From the NCBI RefSeq assembly GCF_002939865.1, contig NZ_MDEE01000029.1:1-63446 (forward strand): 63,446 nt of DNA. Direction: 5' to 3'. This document shows, piece by piece, positions 56,639 to 63,446 of this stretch. Below the pieces are notes generated by a model. The model did not search any database. It was given only the letters and a program-made list of their open reading frames with translations, and had not been told where the DNA came from. The position numbers were made by a program, and so were the translations under genes. Source of the DNA: Xanthomonas dyei (lineage in GTDB: Bacteria; Pseudomonadota; Gammaproteobacteria; Xanthomonadales; Xanthomonadaceae). Position 1 is the first letter of the stretch. Every line of letters starts with the position of its first letter.

Positions 56639-57402
56639 GCACTGCTACCGCAACGACGGCCAGCGCGCAGTACCGCGCCGTGCAGCGCAATAACGCCAAC
56701 GACGTGGTGACCCAGCACGCCGATCTGGTCCGCCGCATCGCCCACCATCTGGCGGCGCGTCTGCCGGCCAGCGTGGAAGTGGACGACCTGATCCAGGCCG
56801 GCATGATCGGCCTGATCGAAGCCTCGCGCAGTTACGACTCCGACCAGGGCGCCTCGTTCGAAACCTACGCCTCGATCCGTATCCGCGGCTCGATGATCGA
56901 CGAAATTCGCAGAGGCGACTGGGTGCCGCGTTCGGTGCACCGCCGTGCCCGCGACGCCGCCGCCGCCGTGCGCAAGATCGAGCAGAACACCGGCCGTGCC
57001 GCCGCCGCCACCGAAGTGGCCGCCGCGATGGAAATGCCGCTGCCCGATTACCTGCGCCTGATGGAAGACGCCGCACGCGGCCAGGTGCTGAGCCTGGAAT
57101 CGCGCATCGAAGATCACGGCGAGCTGGACACCACCGCCAAGGGTGGCCCCAACCCGCAGCAGATGATGGAGCGTGGCGAATTCGGCCGCGAGCTGGGTAA
57201 GGCCATCGGCCAGTTGCCCGAGCGCGAGCAGCTGGTGCTGTCGCTGTACTACGAACAGGAATTGAACCTGAAGGAAATCGGCGCTGTGCTCGGTGTCAGC
57301 GAGTCGCGCGTCTGCCAGATCCATGGCCAGGCCGTGGTGCGTTTGCGCGGCCGCCTCAAAGTCTTCGAACTGGCCGATGCCGGTGTCGAAATTGACGACT
57401 AA
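56635..57402 (+). CDS. fliA: Flagellar sigma factor FliA (sigma-28)
   Basis: FliA transcribes late flagellar genes such as fliC. The 255-aa product has regions 2-4 in order: VDDLIQAGMIGLIEASRSYD, RIRGSMIDEIRRGDWVPRS, and a region-4 helix-turn-helix (LKEIGAVLGVSESRVCQIHG). It overlaps flhG by 4 nt. Matching sites precede fliC and fliD in this window. No anti-sigma flgM is present here. Confidence 0.97.
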   Translation: MSTATATTASAQYRAVQRNNANDVVTQHADLVRRIAHHLAARLPASVEVDDLIQAGMIGLIEASRSYDSDQGASFETYASIRIRGSMIDEIRRGDWVPRSVHRRARDAAAAVRKIEQNTGRAAAATEVAAAMEMPLPDYLRLMEDAARGQVLSLESRIEDHGELDTTAKGGPNPQQMMERGEFGRELGKAIGQLPEREQLVLSLYYEQELNLKEIGAVLGVSESRVCQIHGQAVVRLRGRLKVFELADAGVEIDD

Positions 57403-57437
57403 TTTTTTCGCGTATTTTTTCGTGTTAGGAGCTTGAT

Positions 57438-57830
57438 GTGAATAAGAACATGCGGATCCTGATCGTGGACGACTTCTCGACGATGCGACGTATCGTCAAG
57501 AATCTGTTGGCAGATCTCGGCTTCACCAATACCGCAGAGGCCGAAGACGGCAACAGCGCGCTGGCTGCATTGCGCGCGGGCCCGTTCGATTTCGTGGTGA
57601 CGGACTGGAACATGCCCGGCATGACCGGCATCGACCTGCTGCGCAACATCCGCGCCGACGCCAAGCTCAAGCACCTGCCGGTGATGATGGTGACCGCCGA
57701 AGCCAAGCGCGAGCAGATCATCGAAGCGGCGCAGTGCGGCGTCAACGGCTACATCATCAAGCCGTTCACCGCGCAGACGCTGGAAGAAAAGCTGGGCAAG
57801 GTGTTCGAACGTCTGGCGGCGACCGCCTGA
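57438..57830 (+). CDS. cheY: Chemotaxis response regulator CheY
   Basis: CheY binds the FliM switch when phosphorylated by CheA. The 130-aa product is a classical CheY: Asp11-Asp12, phospho-acceptor Asp56 (VVTDWNMPG), the conserved Thr in [10 protein letters not shown] and Lys in [11 protein letters not shown]. The GTG start follows TTAGGAG. Its stop overlaps the cheZ start (TGATG). Confidence 0.96.
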   Translation: MNKNMRILIVDDFSTMRRIVKNLLADLGFTNTAEAEDGNSALAALRAGPFDFVVTDWNMPGMTGIDLLRNIRADAKLKHLPVMMVTAEAKREQIIEAAQCGVNGYIIKPFTAQTLEEKLGKVFERLAATA

Positions 57831-58456
57831 TGAACGCCACCGTGGAGACCAATGCCGAACGCGCTGCGTTGATCGAGCGTCTGCAAGGTGCACTTGATGC
57901 ACTGGAAAGCGGTGACGAAGCTGCGTGGAAGCGCGAGGTCGATCACCTCGCCGCCCTGCGCACGCGTCCGATGATGCAGGGCCTGAGCCGGCTCGCGCGC
58001 GAACTTGGGCAAGCGCTGGGCGAGCTGCCCACCGTGCCCGAAGAAGCCGGCGAACTGGACGATGCCTGCTCGCGCCTGGACCACGTGGTGGAAATGACCG
58101 AAAAGGCCAGCCATCGCACCCTGGATCTGGTCGAAGAATGCCGCGAGCTGGCCAACAAGCTGCGCGACGGCGGTCTGAATCAGGACCAGGGCGCGCTGAT
58201 GGACCAGATGCGCCACAACCTCACCGAGCTGTCGCTGGCGCAAAGCTACCAGGACCTCAGCGGGCAGATCATTCGCCGCGTGGCCGGGATCGTGCGCCGC
58301 GTGCATGAAGGCTTCGGCGCGCTGGGCCTGCCGCCCAAGAGCACCGAGCCGAAGAAAGACGACGGCGGTCTTGCCGGTCCTGCGGTCAAGGGCCTGGACC
58401 GTCACGCGGTGTCGCAAGACGACGCCGACGATTTGCTGTCCGGATTGGGGTTGTAA
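57830..58456 (+). CDS. cheZ: Protein phosphatase CheZ
   Basis: CheZ removes phosphate from CheY. The 208-aa helical product contains the catalytic region with SLAQSYQDLSGQIIRRV (Gln in YQDL) and the C-terminal CheY-binding peptide (ADDLLSGLGL). It lies between cheY and cheA with a one-base overlap and a 2-nt gap. Confidence 0.95.
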   Translation: MNATVETNAERAALIERLQGALDALESGDEAAWKREVDHLAALRTRPMMQGLSRLARELGQALGELPTVPEEAGELDDACSRLDHVVEMTEKASHRTLDLVEECRELANKLRDGGLNQDQGALMDQMRHNLTELSLAQSYQDLSGQIIRRVAGIVRRVHEGFGALGLPPKSTEPKKDDGGLAGPAVKGLDRHAVSQDDADDLLSGLGL

Positions 58457-58458
58457 CC

Positions 58459-60114
58459 ATGAGTGCTGTTCCAGACGATATTGCTGCCGATTTCATCGTC
58501 GAGGCCCAGGAAATCCTGGATCGCCTCGGCGAACAGCTGGTGTCGCTGGAACAGGCGCCAGACGAAGCCGACCAGCTCAACGCGGTGTTCCGCGGCTTCC
58601 ACACGCTCAAGGGCGGCGCCGGCTTTCTGGCGATCAAGCCCATGGTGGAGCTGTGCCACGCCGCCGAAGAAACCCTCGGCATGGCGCGCTCGGGCCAGGC
58701 GGTGCTGCAGGCGCATCACTTCGATGCCGCGCAGCAGTCGCTGGATTATCTGCAGGCCATGCTGGATGCGATGAGCTCGGGCGAACCCGTGCCGCATGCA
58801 CCGCCGTCGCTGATCGCACAGTTCGATGCCAAGAGCGGACCGCCGGCGGTCAAGGCCGCACCCAAGGCGGCAGCTGCCGCACCTGCGCACGACGACGGCC
58901 ATGCCGCGCCGGCGCCGGGCGCCAAGGCCGCACCGAAAGCTGGCGCCAAGGGCGGCGCCGAAGCCGAACAGACCGTGCGCGTGGATACCAAACGCCTTGA
59001 CGCCATCGTCAATCTGATTGGCGAACTGGTGCTCTCGCGCAACCGGTTGAAGACACTGCGCACCCGTCTGCGCGACGAAGAACTCGACCGCGCGGTCAGC
59101 GTGCTGGATATCGCCACCGCCCGCCTGCAGACCGCGGTCATGCGCACCCGCATGCAGCCGGTGAGCAAGGTGTTCGCGCGCTTCCCCAAGGTGGCCCGCG
59201 ACGTTGCGCGCACCCTGTCCAAGGAAGTGGAACTGGAACTGGTCGGCGCCGAAACCGAGCTCGATCGTAATCTGGTCGAAGCCCTGGCCGACCCGCTGGT
59301 GCACCTGGTGCGCAACGCGATCGACCACGGCATCGAATCGCCGGCATTGCGCGAAGCCACTGGCAAACCACGCAGCGGCCATGTGCGTCTGTCTGCGCAG
59401 CAGGAAGGCGACTACGTCAGCATCGAAATTCAGGACGACGGCGCCGGCATCGACCCGGAACGTCTGCGTGAAATCGCCCGCAACAAGGGCCTGATCGATG
59501 CCGAAGCAGCTGCGCGTCTGAGCACCGACGAGTGTCTGCATCTGATCTTCATGCCGGGCTTTTCGACCAAGGCCGAAGTCACCGATATCTCTGGCCGCGG
59601 CGTCGGCATGGACGTGGTGCAGTCGCGTATCCGCGAGTTGAGCGGGCAGATCCAGATCCAGTCCGAACTGGGCCGCGGCAGCCGCTTCATGATCCGCGTG
59701 CCGCTGACCCTGGCCATCCTGCCCACGCTACTGGTGCAGGCTGGCGAAGCGGTGTACGCGCTGCCGCTGGCACGTGTGGTCGAAGTGCTGCACGCACCGC
59801 AGACCTCGCTGGGCTGGTTCGACGGCCGCGCGGTGCTGGACCGCCGCTCGCACACCTTGCCGCTGATCGACCTGCGCCGCTGGCTGGGCGTGCCCGCCGA
59901 TCAACCGCCGCTGCTGACCGTGGTGCTGCTGCAAGCCGGCGAAACCCGCTTCGGCCTGGTGGTGGATCAGGTCCGCGGCCGCGAGGAAGTGGTGATCAAA
60001 CCCCTCCCCCGCGCCCTGCGCGGCCTGCCCGGCTACGCCGGCGCCACCCTCATCGGCGACGGCCGCATGGCGCTGATCCTGGATGTGGATGGATTGCGCT
60101 CCAGCGATCATTGA
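58459..60114 (+). CDS. cheA: Chemotaxis histidine kinase CheA
   Basis: CheA autophosphorylates and passes phosphate to CheY. The 551-aa product has an HPt domain (His48 in FHTLKGGAGF), an Ala/Lys/Pro linker (about 125-165), a dimerisation domain and a catalytic HATPase domain (HLVRNAIDHGIE, DDGAGID, GRGVGMDVV). A CheW-like domain forms the end. The P2 domain that docks CheY/CheB in E. coli (654 aa) seems to be missing: the linker is too short. No cheW or motAB gene follows within the window. Confidence 0.95.
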   Translation: MSAVPDDIAADFIVEAQEILDRLGEQLVSLEQAPDEADQLNAVFRGFHTLKGGAGFLAIKPMVELCHAAEETLGMARSGQAVLQAHHFDAAQQSLDYLQAMLDAMSSGEPVPHAPPSLIAQFDAKSGPPAVKAAPKAAAAAPAHDDGHAAPAPGAKAAPKAGAKGGAEAEQTVRVDTKRLDAIVNLIGELVLSRNRLKTLRTRLRDEELDRAVSVLDIATARLQTAVMRTRMQPVSKVFARFPKVARDVARTLSKEVELELVGAETELDRNLVEALADPLVHLVRNAIDHGIESPALREATGKPRSGHVRLSAQQEGDYVSIEIQDDGAGIDPERLREIARNKGLIDAEAAARLSTDECLHLIFMPGFSTKAEVTDISGRGVGMDVVQSRIRELSGQIQIQSELGRGSRFMIRVPLTLAILPTLLVQAGEAVYALPLARVVEVLHAPQTSLGWFDGRAVLDRRSHTLPLIDLRRWLGVPADQPPLLTVVLLQAGETRFGLVVDQVRGREEVVIKPLPRALRGLPGYAGATLIGDGRMALILDVDGLRSSDH

Positions 60115-60125
60115 GGTTGGGGATT

Positions 60126-60160
60126 CGGGAATCGGGAATCGGGAATCGGGAATCGGGAAT
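60126..60160 (+). repeat. CGGGAAT heptamer array, five copies
   Basis: Five perfect tandem copies of cgggaat lie 12 nt after the cheA stop, before the terminator. Similar GGGAATC arrays are frequent between xanthomonad genes. Confidence 0.9.
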
Positions 60161-60188
60161 CGTCAAGACGATCCTGGTTGCCTGATCT

Positions 60189-60226
60189 AACGATAACGGC
60201 CGCGTACTGCGGCCGTTATCGTTTCA
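60189..60226 (+). terminator. Strong hairpin after cheA
   Basis: Perfect 15-bp arms (60189-60203 and 60209-60223; tip cggccgc / gcggccg) with a 5-nt loop end in GTTT. The stem is symmetrical, so it may also stop transcription from the convergent minus-strand effector gene. Confidence 0.8.
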
Positions 60227-60352
60227 CCACCAGCATCGCTGCCGATCTACGCTGCTACGCGCGCAGGCATGGGCGCGATGGTTTGGCGACGGTCAGGCTG
60301 CCGTGGAACTGAAACTGGAACCGTTATTTCGGAACCGTTACTTCACTAGCCC

Positions 60353-61354
60353 TCACACCATCCGGTGTTGAGGCGCAATCGACTGCTCTCGCTGTTGCTC
60401 CTGCTGCTGGGATTGCTGTTGGCGCTGCGTTTCGCCCAAGGCCTGTAATTGCGCCAAGGATTGCTCGACGGGCTGCGCAATCGCATCACTCGTCTTCATA
60501 TGCGCCATCTTGTGAGCGGGATCGTTCAACGCACCTTCCACAACGAAGACGTTCTCGCCCTGCCGCACGGACTTGGTGTTCTCGCTCAGCACGACATGAT
60601 CGATTCGCGACAGCCCGTTCTCTTTGGCTAAATACGCGCTGCTTGCTGCCAGCCGAGCGCTGTTGTCGTCGTACTCGCGGCCGAGGCCTTGTTCAAGGCG
60701 GCGAACGGCCTCTTCTGCTTGGTGATGCAGCGGATCTGTTGGCAGCACTCTCGCGAGCTGTGTTGCTTCCTGTCCTGGAGATACCTGCTCACCGGGCGGC
60801 TGCGCCTCGCCAATCACCTTCTGCCAAAGTTCCTGGTTAGGCTTCGGATTGTTGTGCTCCTTATTCAACTCACTTTTAGGCATAGGAGCAGGAATGCTCT
60901 TGATATCATCTACGTTTTCTACGGGTCTGATATCGCCCTCAAAGCCTTTATCAACTCCATCTTTTGTCTTCCGGTGCAGTCCAGCGTGATTGAGCGCATC
61001 CCATGTGAAGTCGATACAACTGTTTTTAGCACCGTGATATTCCATATTGAACCCGTGCTTAGCAGGGGCCGCGCCGAAGGCCTCCAGCTTTTCATACTGC
61101 GCCTTATCGATCTCCATCGTGCGTGAGTAATATGGTTTTTGGTAGGTATCGACGTCATTGAACGAAACTTTTCCTGGCCCGCTAGCCTCGCCATGCTTGA
61201 TAGGCGAGAACCCATAACTTTTGACAGTCGTTCCGTCGTCAATCGAGTAGTACATATGGCCACCGAAGGATGTGCCTCCGGCCATCAACGGCGTACCTGC
61301 GGCAGCGACGTAGACAGTGACTGCATAGCGCTTTTCCTGATCATCCATGCTCAT
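60353..61354 (-). CDS. XVIPCD-bearing type IV secretion effector (X-Tfe)
   Basis: The 333-aa product ends with an XVIPCD (about 207-333): DPLHHQAEEAVRRLEQGLGR, SSAYLAKENGLSRIDHVVLS, then a Gln-rich tail. In Xanthomonas this domain targets antibacterial toxins to the VirD4 coupling protein for injection into rival bacteria. The N-terminal part (about 8-125) has His33 in FGGHMYYSI and Cys113 in NSCIDFTWDAL. That order could fit a circularly permuted NlpC/P60-like (papain-fold) hydrolase, which is inference. The ATG at 61354 follows gagagga; a GTG three codons earlier is the alternative. Five bases separate it from the immunity gene. Confidence 0.87.
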   Translation of the reverse strand: MSMDDQEKRYAVTVYVAAAGTPLMAGGTSFGGHMYYSIDDGTTVKSYGFSPIKHGEASGPGKVSFNDVDTYQKPYYSRTMEIDKAQYEKLEAFGAAPAKHGFNMEYHGAKNSCIDFTWDALNHAGLHRKTKDGVDKGFEGDIRPVENVDDIKSIPAPMPKSELNKEHNNPKPNQELWQKVIGEAQPPGEQVSPGQEATQLARVLPTDPLHHQAEEAVRRLEQGLGREYDDNSARLAASSAYLAKENGLSRIDHVVLSENTKSVRQGENVFVVEGALNDPAHKMAHMKTSDAIAQPVEQSLAQLQALGETQRQQQSQQQEQQREQSIAPQHRMV

Positions 61355-61359
61355 TCCTC

Positions 61360-61980
61360 TCACTTTCCTTTGTAGGTGTAAGCGACAAGAAGTTGCGCAT
61401 TAGCCGCAACCAGCGCCTCGGCGTTCTGATCAAAGCGCAGTTTGAGCCGATAACGGCCTGGCTGGACAGCATTGCTATAGCCGAACGCCAACTCCCTGGA
61501 CGCGGTCTGCTCAGTAGACAAACCGGCATCCTGCAGCGTCGTACCGTCCGCATCAAAAGCGAACAGACCAGGCGCCATACCATCAGCTGACAAGGGAATG
61601 GACGCCTGCTGACCTACTCCCACACGCTGACTACGCTGCAATTCCACGGAGACCGGACCGGATGGTTCAATACGCTCCAAGTGGAGCTCGGCCGAAACAC
61701 CAGCGCTAATCAGCCTGTCAGCACTTTGGGAGACGGCAGTTGGATCGACACCGGTGATCCGCACACCGATGAAAACGGGCGGAGTCGCGTCGTCGGGCAG
61801 TGCGGGCACATCGAATTCCAGCTCTGTGGGCCCACGATCATGCGGGGTCAAGCTCCGTACCAACGGGACGACCGTTCTCATCTCCATCTGCTCCTTTGCG
61901 ATAGGCACGTTTGCAGGCGGCGGTTGCAGGCTGCAGCCTGCGATCAGGCAGGTAATCAATGCCGTGAGTGCAAAGCGCAT
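61360..61980 (-). CDS. Probable immunity lipoprotein (X-Tfi)
   Basis: The 206-aa product has a lipoprotein signal peptide with lipobox LIAGC (Cys about residue 16). Ser follows the Cys, so outer-membrane sorting is expected. The mature part is predicted beta-rich, with no family I can name. Antibacterial X-Tfe effectors are typically encoded directly behind a periplasmic lipoprotein inhibitor, and this order and the 5-nt spacing fit. I chose the ATG at 61980 because the signal peptide begins there; the frame is open further upstream. Confidence 0.78.
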   Translation of the reverse strand: MRFALTALITCLIAGCSLQPPPANVPIAKEQMEMRTVVPLVRSLTPHDRGPTELEFDVPALPDDATPPVFIGVRITGVDPTAVSQSADRLISAGVSAELHLERIEPSGPVSVELQRSQRVGVGQQASIPLSADGMAPGLFAFDADGTTLQDAGLSTEQTASRELAFGYSNAVQPGRYRLKLRFDQNAEALVAANAQLLVAYTYKGK

Positions 61981-62162
61981 TGGATCGTTTGCAAGGGGCA
62001 CGGCCTTTCTCCAATGGGTGTTGGTGCTGCAGGGGGAATTTTGACAGTTTTTCAATGCCATCGTGACATGCACGCCTCTCAACTACCCCCAATGCCCTAT
62101 GCACGCATTGCTTTATGAGGCCTGACAACTCCAGGGCTGAGTGACATGTCCGCTACCTCAAC

Positions 62163-62801
62163 TTATCGGATATAGACCCATTCGACGCATTTGTGCGCCA
62201 CCCGCTCATGCGGTGCATCTGCCTCACCTCGTGGAAACACCTCCACGCGCATGCCTGGGCGGCTGAAGAAATCACTCATCCATCGCCCGTCTTCCACCAT
62301 GTTGCGTTGACGTACAAAACCGATGTTTTCCAGCTTCTTGGTAAACGTATCGAAATCGATCCCGCAGATCTCCGTCATTGACGGGGAAGCACCCGCTTGC
62401 GCTGGAATAAAAGTGAACTCGAACCAACGCCCCGCAGTAGGCGTCTGGTCCATGCCAAAGCTGTAACCCCACTTACTGGTAAGCGGGGCACTGGCGCCAT
62501 AACGCTTGGGATCGGCTGCCGCACGCGTCACCGGAACCCCCATTTTTGACTGCAGGTAGTCAGGTGTCAGATCGTCCAGTCCGTGAATTGCTTGAATCAA
62601 TGCAAGCATGCGGGTGAGCGCATCCTCTGCCGTTCGTATCGGCCCACTGGGTTCACTGCCAGCGGGAGTGACTTTGGATTCGGCTGAGGAACGCATGGCA
62701 GATGTCTCCATGACGGTTGCCGGGGCTGGGGTGGCCGCCGTGTGGGCGCATGCGCCCAGAGCGAGGGTGGCGAGCAAGGCGTAGAGGGGGCGCGCGATCA
62801 T
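62163..62801 (-). CDS. Lipoprotein of unknown function upstream of the effector pair
   Basis: The 212-aa product has a signal peptide with lipobox ALGAC (MIARPLYALLATLALGACAH) and a Thr/Ala/Pro/Ser-rich linker. A compact C-terminal domain (about 60-212, with TKKLENIGFVRQRNMVEDGR) follows. No family is recognised. Its position before an effector/immunity pair, with 182 nt between, makes a second or orphan immunity protein plausible. Confidence 0.8.
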   Translation of the reverse strand: MIARPLYALLATLALGACAHTAATPAPATVMETSAMRSSAESKVTPAGSEPSGPIRTAEDALTRMLALIQAIHGLDDLTPDYLQSKMGVPVTRAAADPKRYGASAPLTSKWGYSFGMDQTPTAGRWFEFTFIPAQAGASPSMTEICGIDFDTFTKKLENIGFVRQRNMVEDGRWMSDFFSRPGMRVEVFPRGEADAPHERVAHKCVEWVYIR

Positions 62802-62886
62802 GAAGCGTCCGTAGTGCGCTGATGTCGCTGCGACGCTAGTAGCATGCGGCACTGAGGTCAATCGCAGGTCTCTGTCACCCGCACCA

Positions 62887-63117
62887 TCATCGCCGCACGC
62901 TGCGCACCTTGGCCGGCACCTCCACCGGCGGCAACGTCTCCATCAACAACTGCCCGTCACTTGCAGTGATGCGCAGCTTGGTGCCGATGGCAAAGCCCAG
63001 TTGTTCCAGCCATAGGCCGCTGAGTCGGACGCGGGGCACGTGCTGGTCGCCGGCATGGTCGTGGGCGCCGGGGTAATGGGTATAGCTGACGGCACATTGG
63101 CGTGCATTGACGCACAT
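62887..63117 (-). CDS. SymE-family toxin-like protein
   Basis: The 76-aa product contains the SymE core, PRVRLSGLWLEQLGFAIGTK followed by LRITASDGQLLMETL, an AbrB-like fold. In E. coli SymE is an SOS-induced toxin repressed by the antisense RNA SymR. In xanthomonads and other bacteria SymE homologues also cluster with secretion effectors. I cannot see an antisense RNA here. It lies between the lipoprotein and the frameshifted effector remnant. Confidence 0.8.
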   Translation of the reverse strand: MCVNARQCAVSYTHYPGAHDHAGDQHVPRVRLSGLWLEQLGFAIGTKLRITASDGQLLMETLPPVEVPAKVRSVRR

Positions 63118-63156
63118 AGCGAGGGGCGTCCAGGCTTCATTCTGTTTTGTTGAACC

Positions 63157-63326
63157 TCAACGCGTCATCGATGGACCGGCCTGGGTAACGGCTTGTTGCG
63201 ATTGCTCCAGCGCCTGCTGCTGTTCGCGCGCCTGGGCCTGAGTCTGGTTGATTGCCTGCAGGCGATCGAAGACTGGGCCTCTGGTGTCTGCACGGCATCC
63301 AAGGTTGGCATATGGGCACGCTGGTG
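63157..63326 (-). pseudogene. Frameshifted C-terminal remnant of an XVIPCD effector
   Basis: Reading the minus strand, one frame encodes HQRAHMPTLDAVQTPEAQS (63270-63326) and a second continues FDRLQAINQTQAQAREQQQA and a Gln-rich tail to the stop at 63157. Joined, they align with the end of the effector at 60353 (AHMKTSDAIAQPVEQS, then a Gln-rich tail). A single missing base near 63270 would explain the switch. Upstream of 63326 I see no continuation of the domain. Confidence 0.72.
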
Positions 63327-63446
63327 TACATACAGCCAAGCAAGTGGACGCCGGCACTAAGGAACCTCTGAACAAAGCACGGCAGATGCGCGACACTACC
63401 CGCCTCGTGTTGAGGAATCATCCATGCAACTGACGTTCGGCGACGC

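Overview
The window is part of a Xanthomonas-type (Gammaproteobacteria, Xanthomonadaceae) chromosome. The basis is a high-GC flagellar supercluster with a second RpoN and FleQ, a VioA-like/ACP/KAS III glycosylation island between the regulatory and basal-body genes, typical xanthomonad intergenic repeats, and at the right end a type IV secretion effector carrying the Xanthomonas VirD4-interacting protein conserved domain (XVIPCD). I cannot name the species from sequence alone.

Layout. 1-591: repeat-rich spacer and a sigma-54 promoter. 592-7508: flgGHIJKL (distal rod, L/P rings, rod muramidase, hook-filament junctions). 7601-12019: fliC, fliD, fliS, a small FliT-like gene and a degenerate PilZ gene. 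12090-16248: regulators (NarL-type response regulator, RpoN2, single-domain receiver, FleQ). 16366-27920: a ten-gene flagellin-glycosylation island (VioA-like aminotransferase, acyl carrier protein, KAS III, two SDRs, two hexapeptide acyltransferases, a Rieske oxygenase, an FkbM methyltransferase with a duplicated N-terminal unit, and a three-domain glycosyltransferase). 28295-40487: fliEFGHIJK, fliLMNOP, a 1-kb repeat island, then fliQR. 40722-49309: three c-di-GMP genes (two paralogous beta-propeller GGDEF sensors and an MHYT-GGDEF-EAL protein). 50034-60114: flhB, flhA, flhF, flhG, fliA, cheY, cheZ, cheA. 60353-63446, minus strand: XVIPCD effector, its probable immunity lipoprotein, a second lipoprotein, a SymE-like toxin and a frameshifted XVIPCD remnant.

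Regulation. Eight sites with exact GG-N10-GC spacing and a sigma-54-like -24/-12 core precede flgG, fliD, the aminotransferase, fliE, fliL, fliQ, flhB and flhF. RpoN2 and FleQ, both encoded here, are the obvious partners. Sites resembling sigma-28 (FliA) promoters precede fliC, fliD, fliS and both GGDEF sensors. The sequence therefore shows a tiered flagellar hierarchy, and it places the sugar-synthesis island under the same class of promoter as the basal body. Most genes within each unit overlap by 1-14 nt or lie within a few bases, which suggests translational coupling.

Most of the window is well-known flagellar biology. The parts that deserve attention are the acylated-sugar pathway with its stand-alone Rieske oxygenase, the duplicated module fused to the methyltransferase, the divergent flg22 region of flagellin, the dual promoter of fliD, and the effector/immunity/SymE cluster beside cheA.
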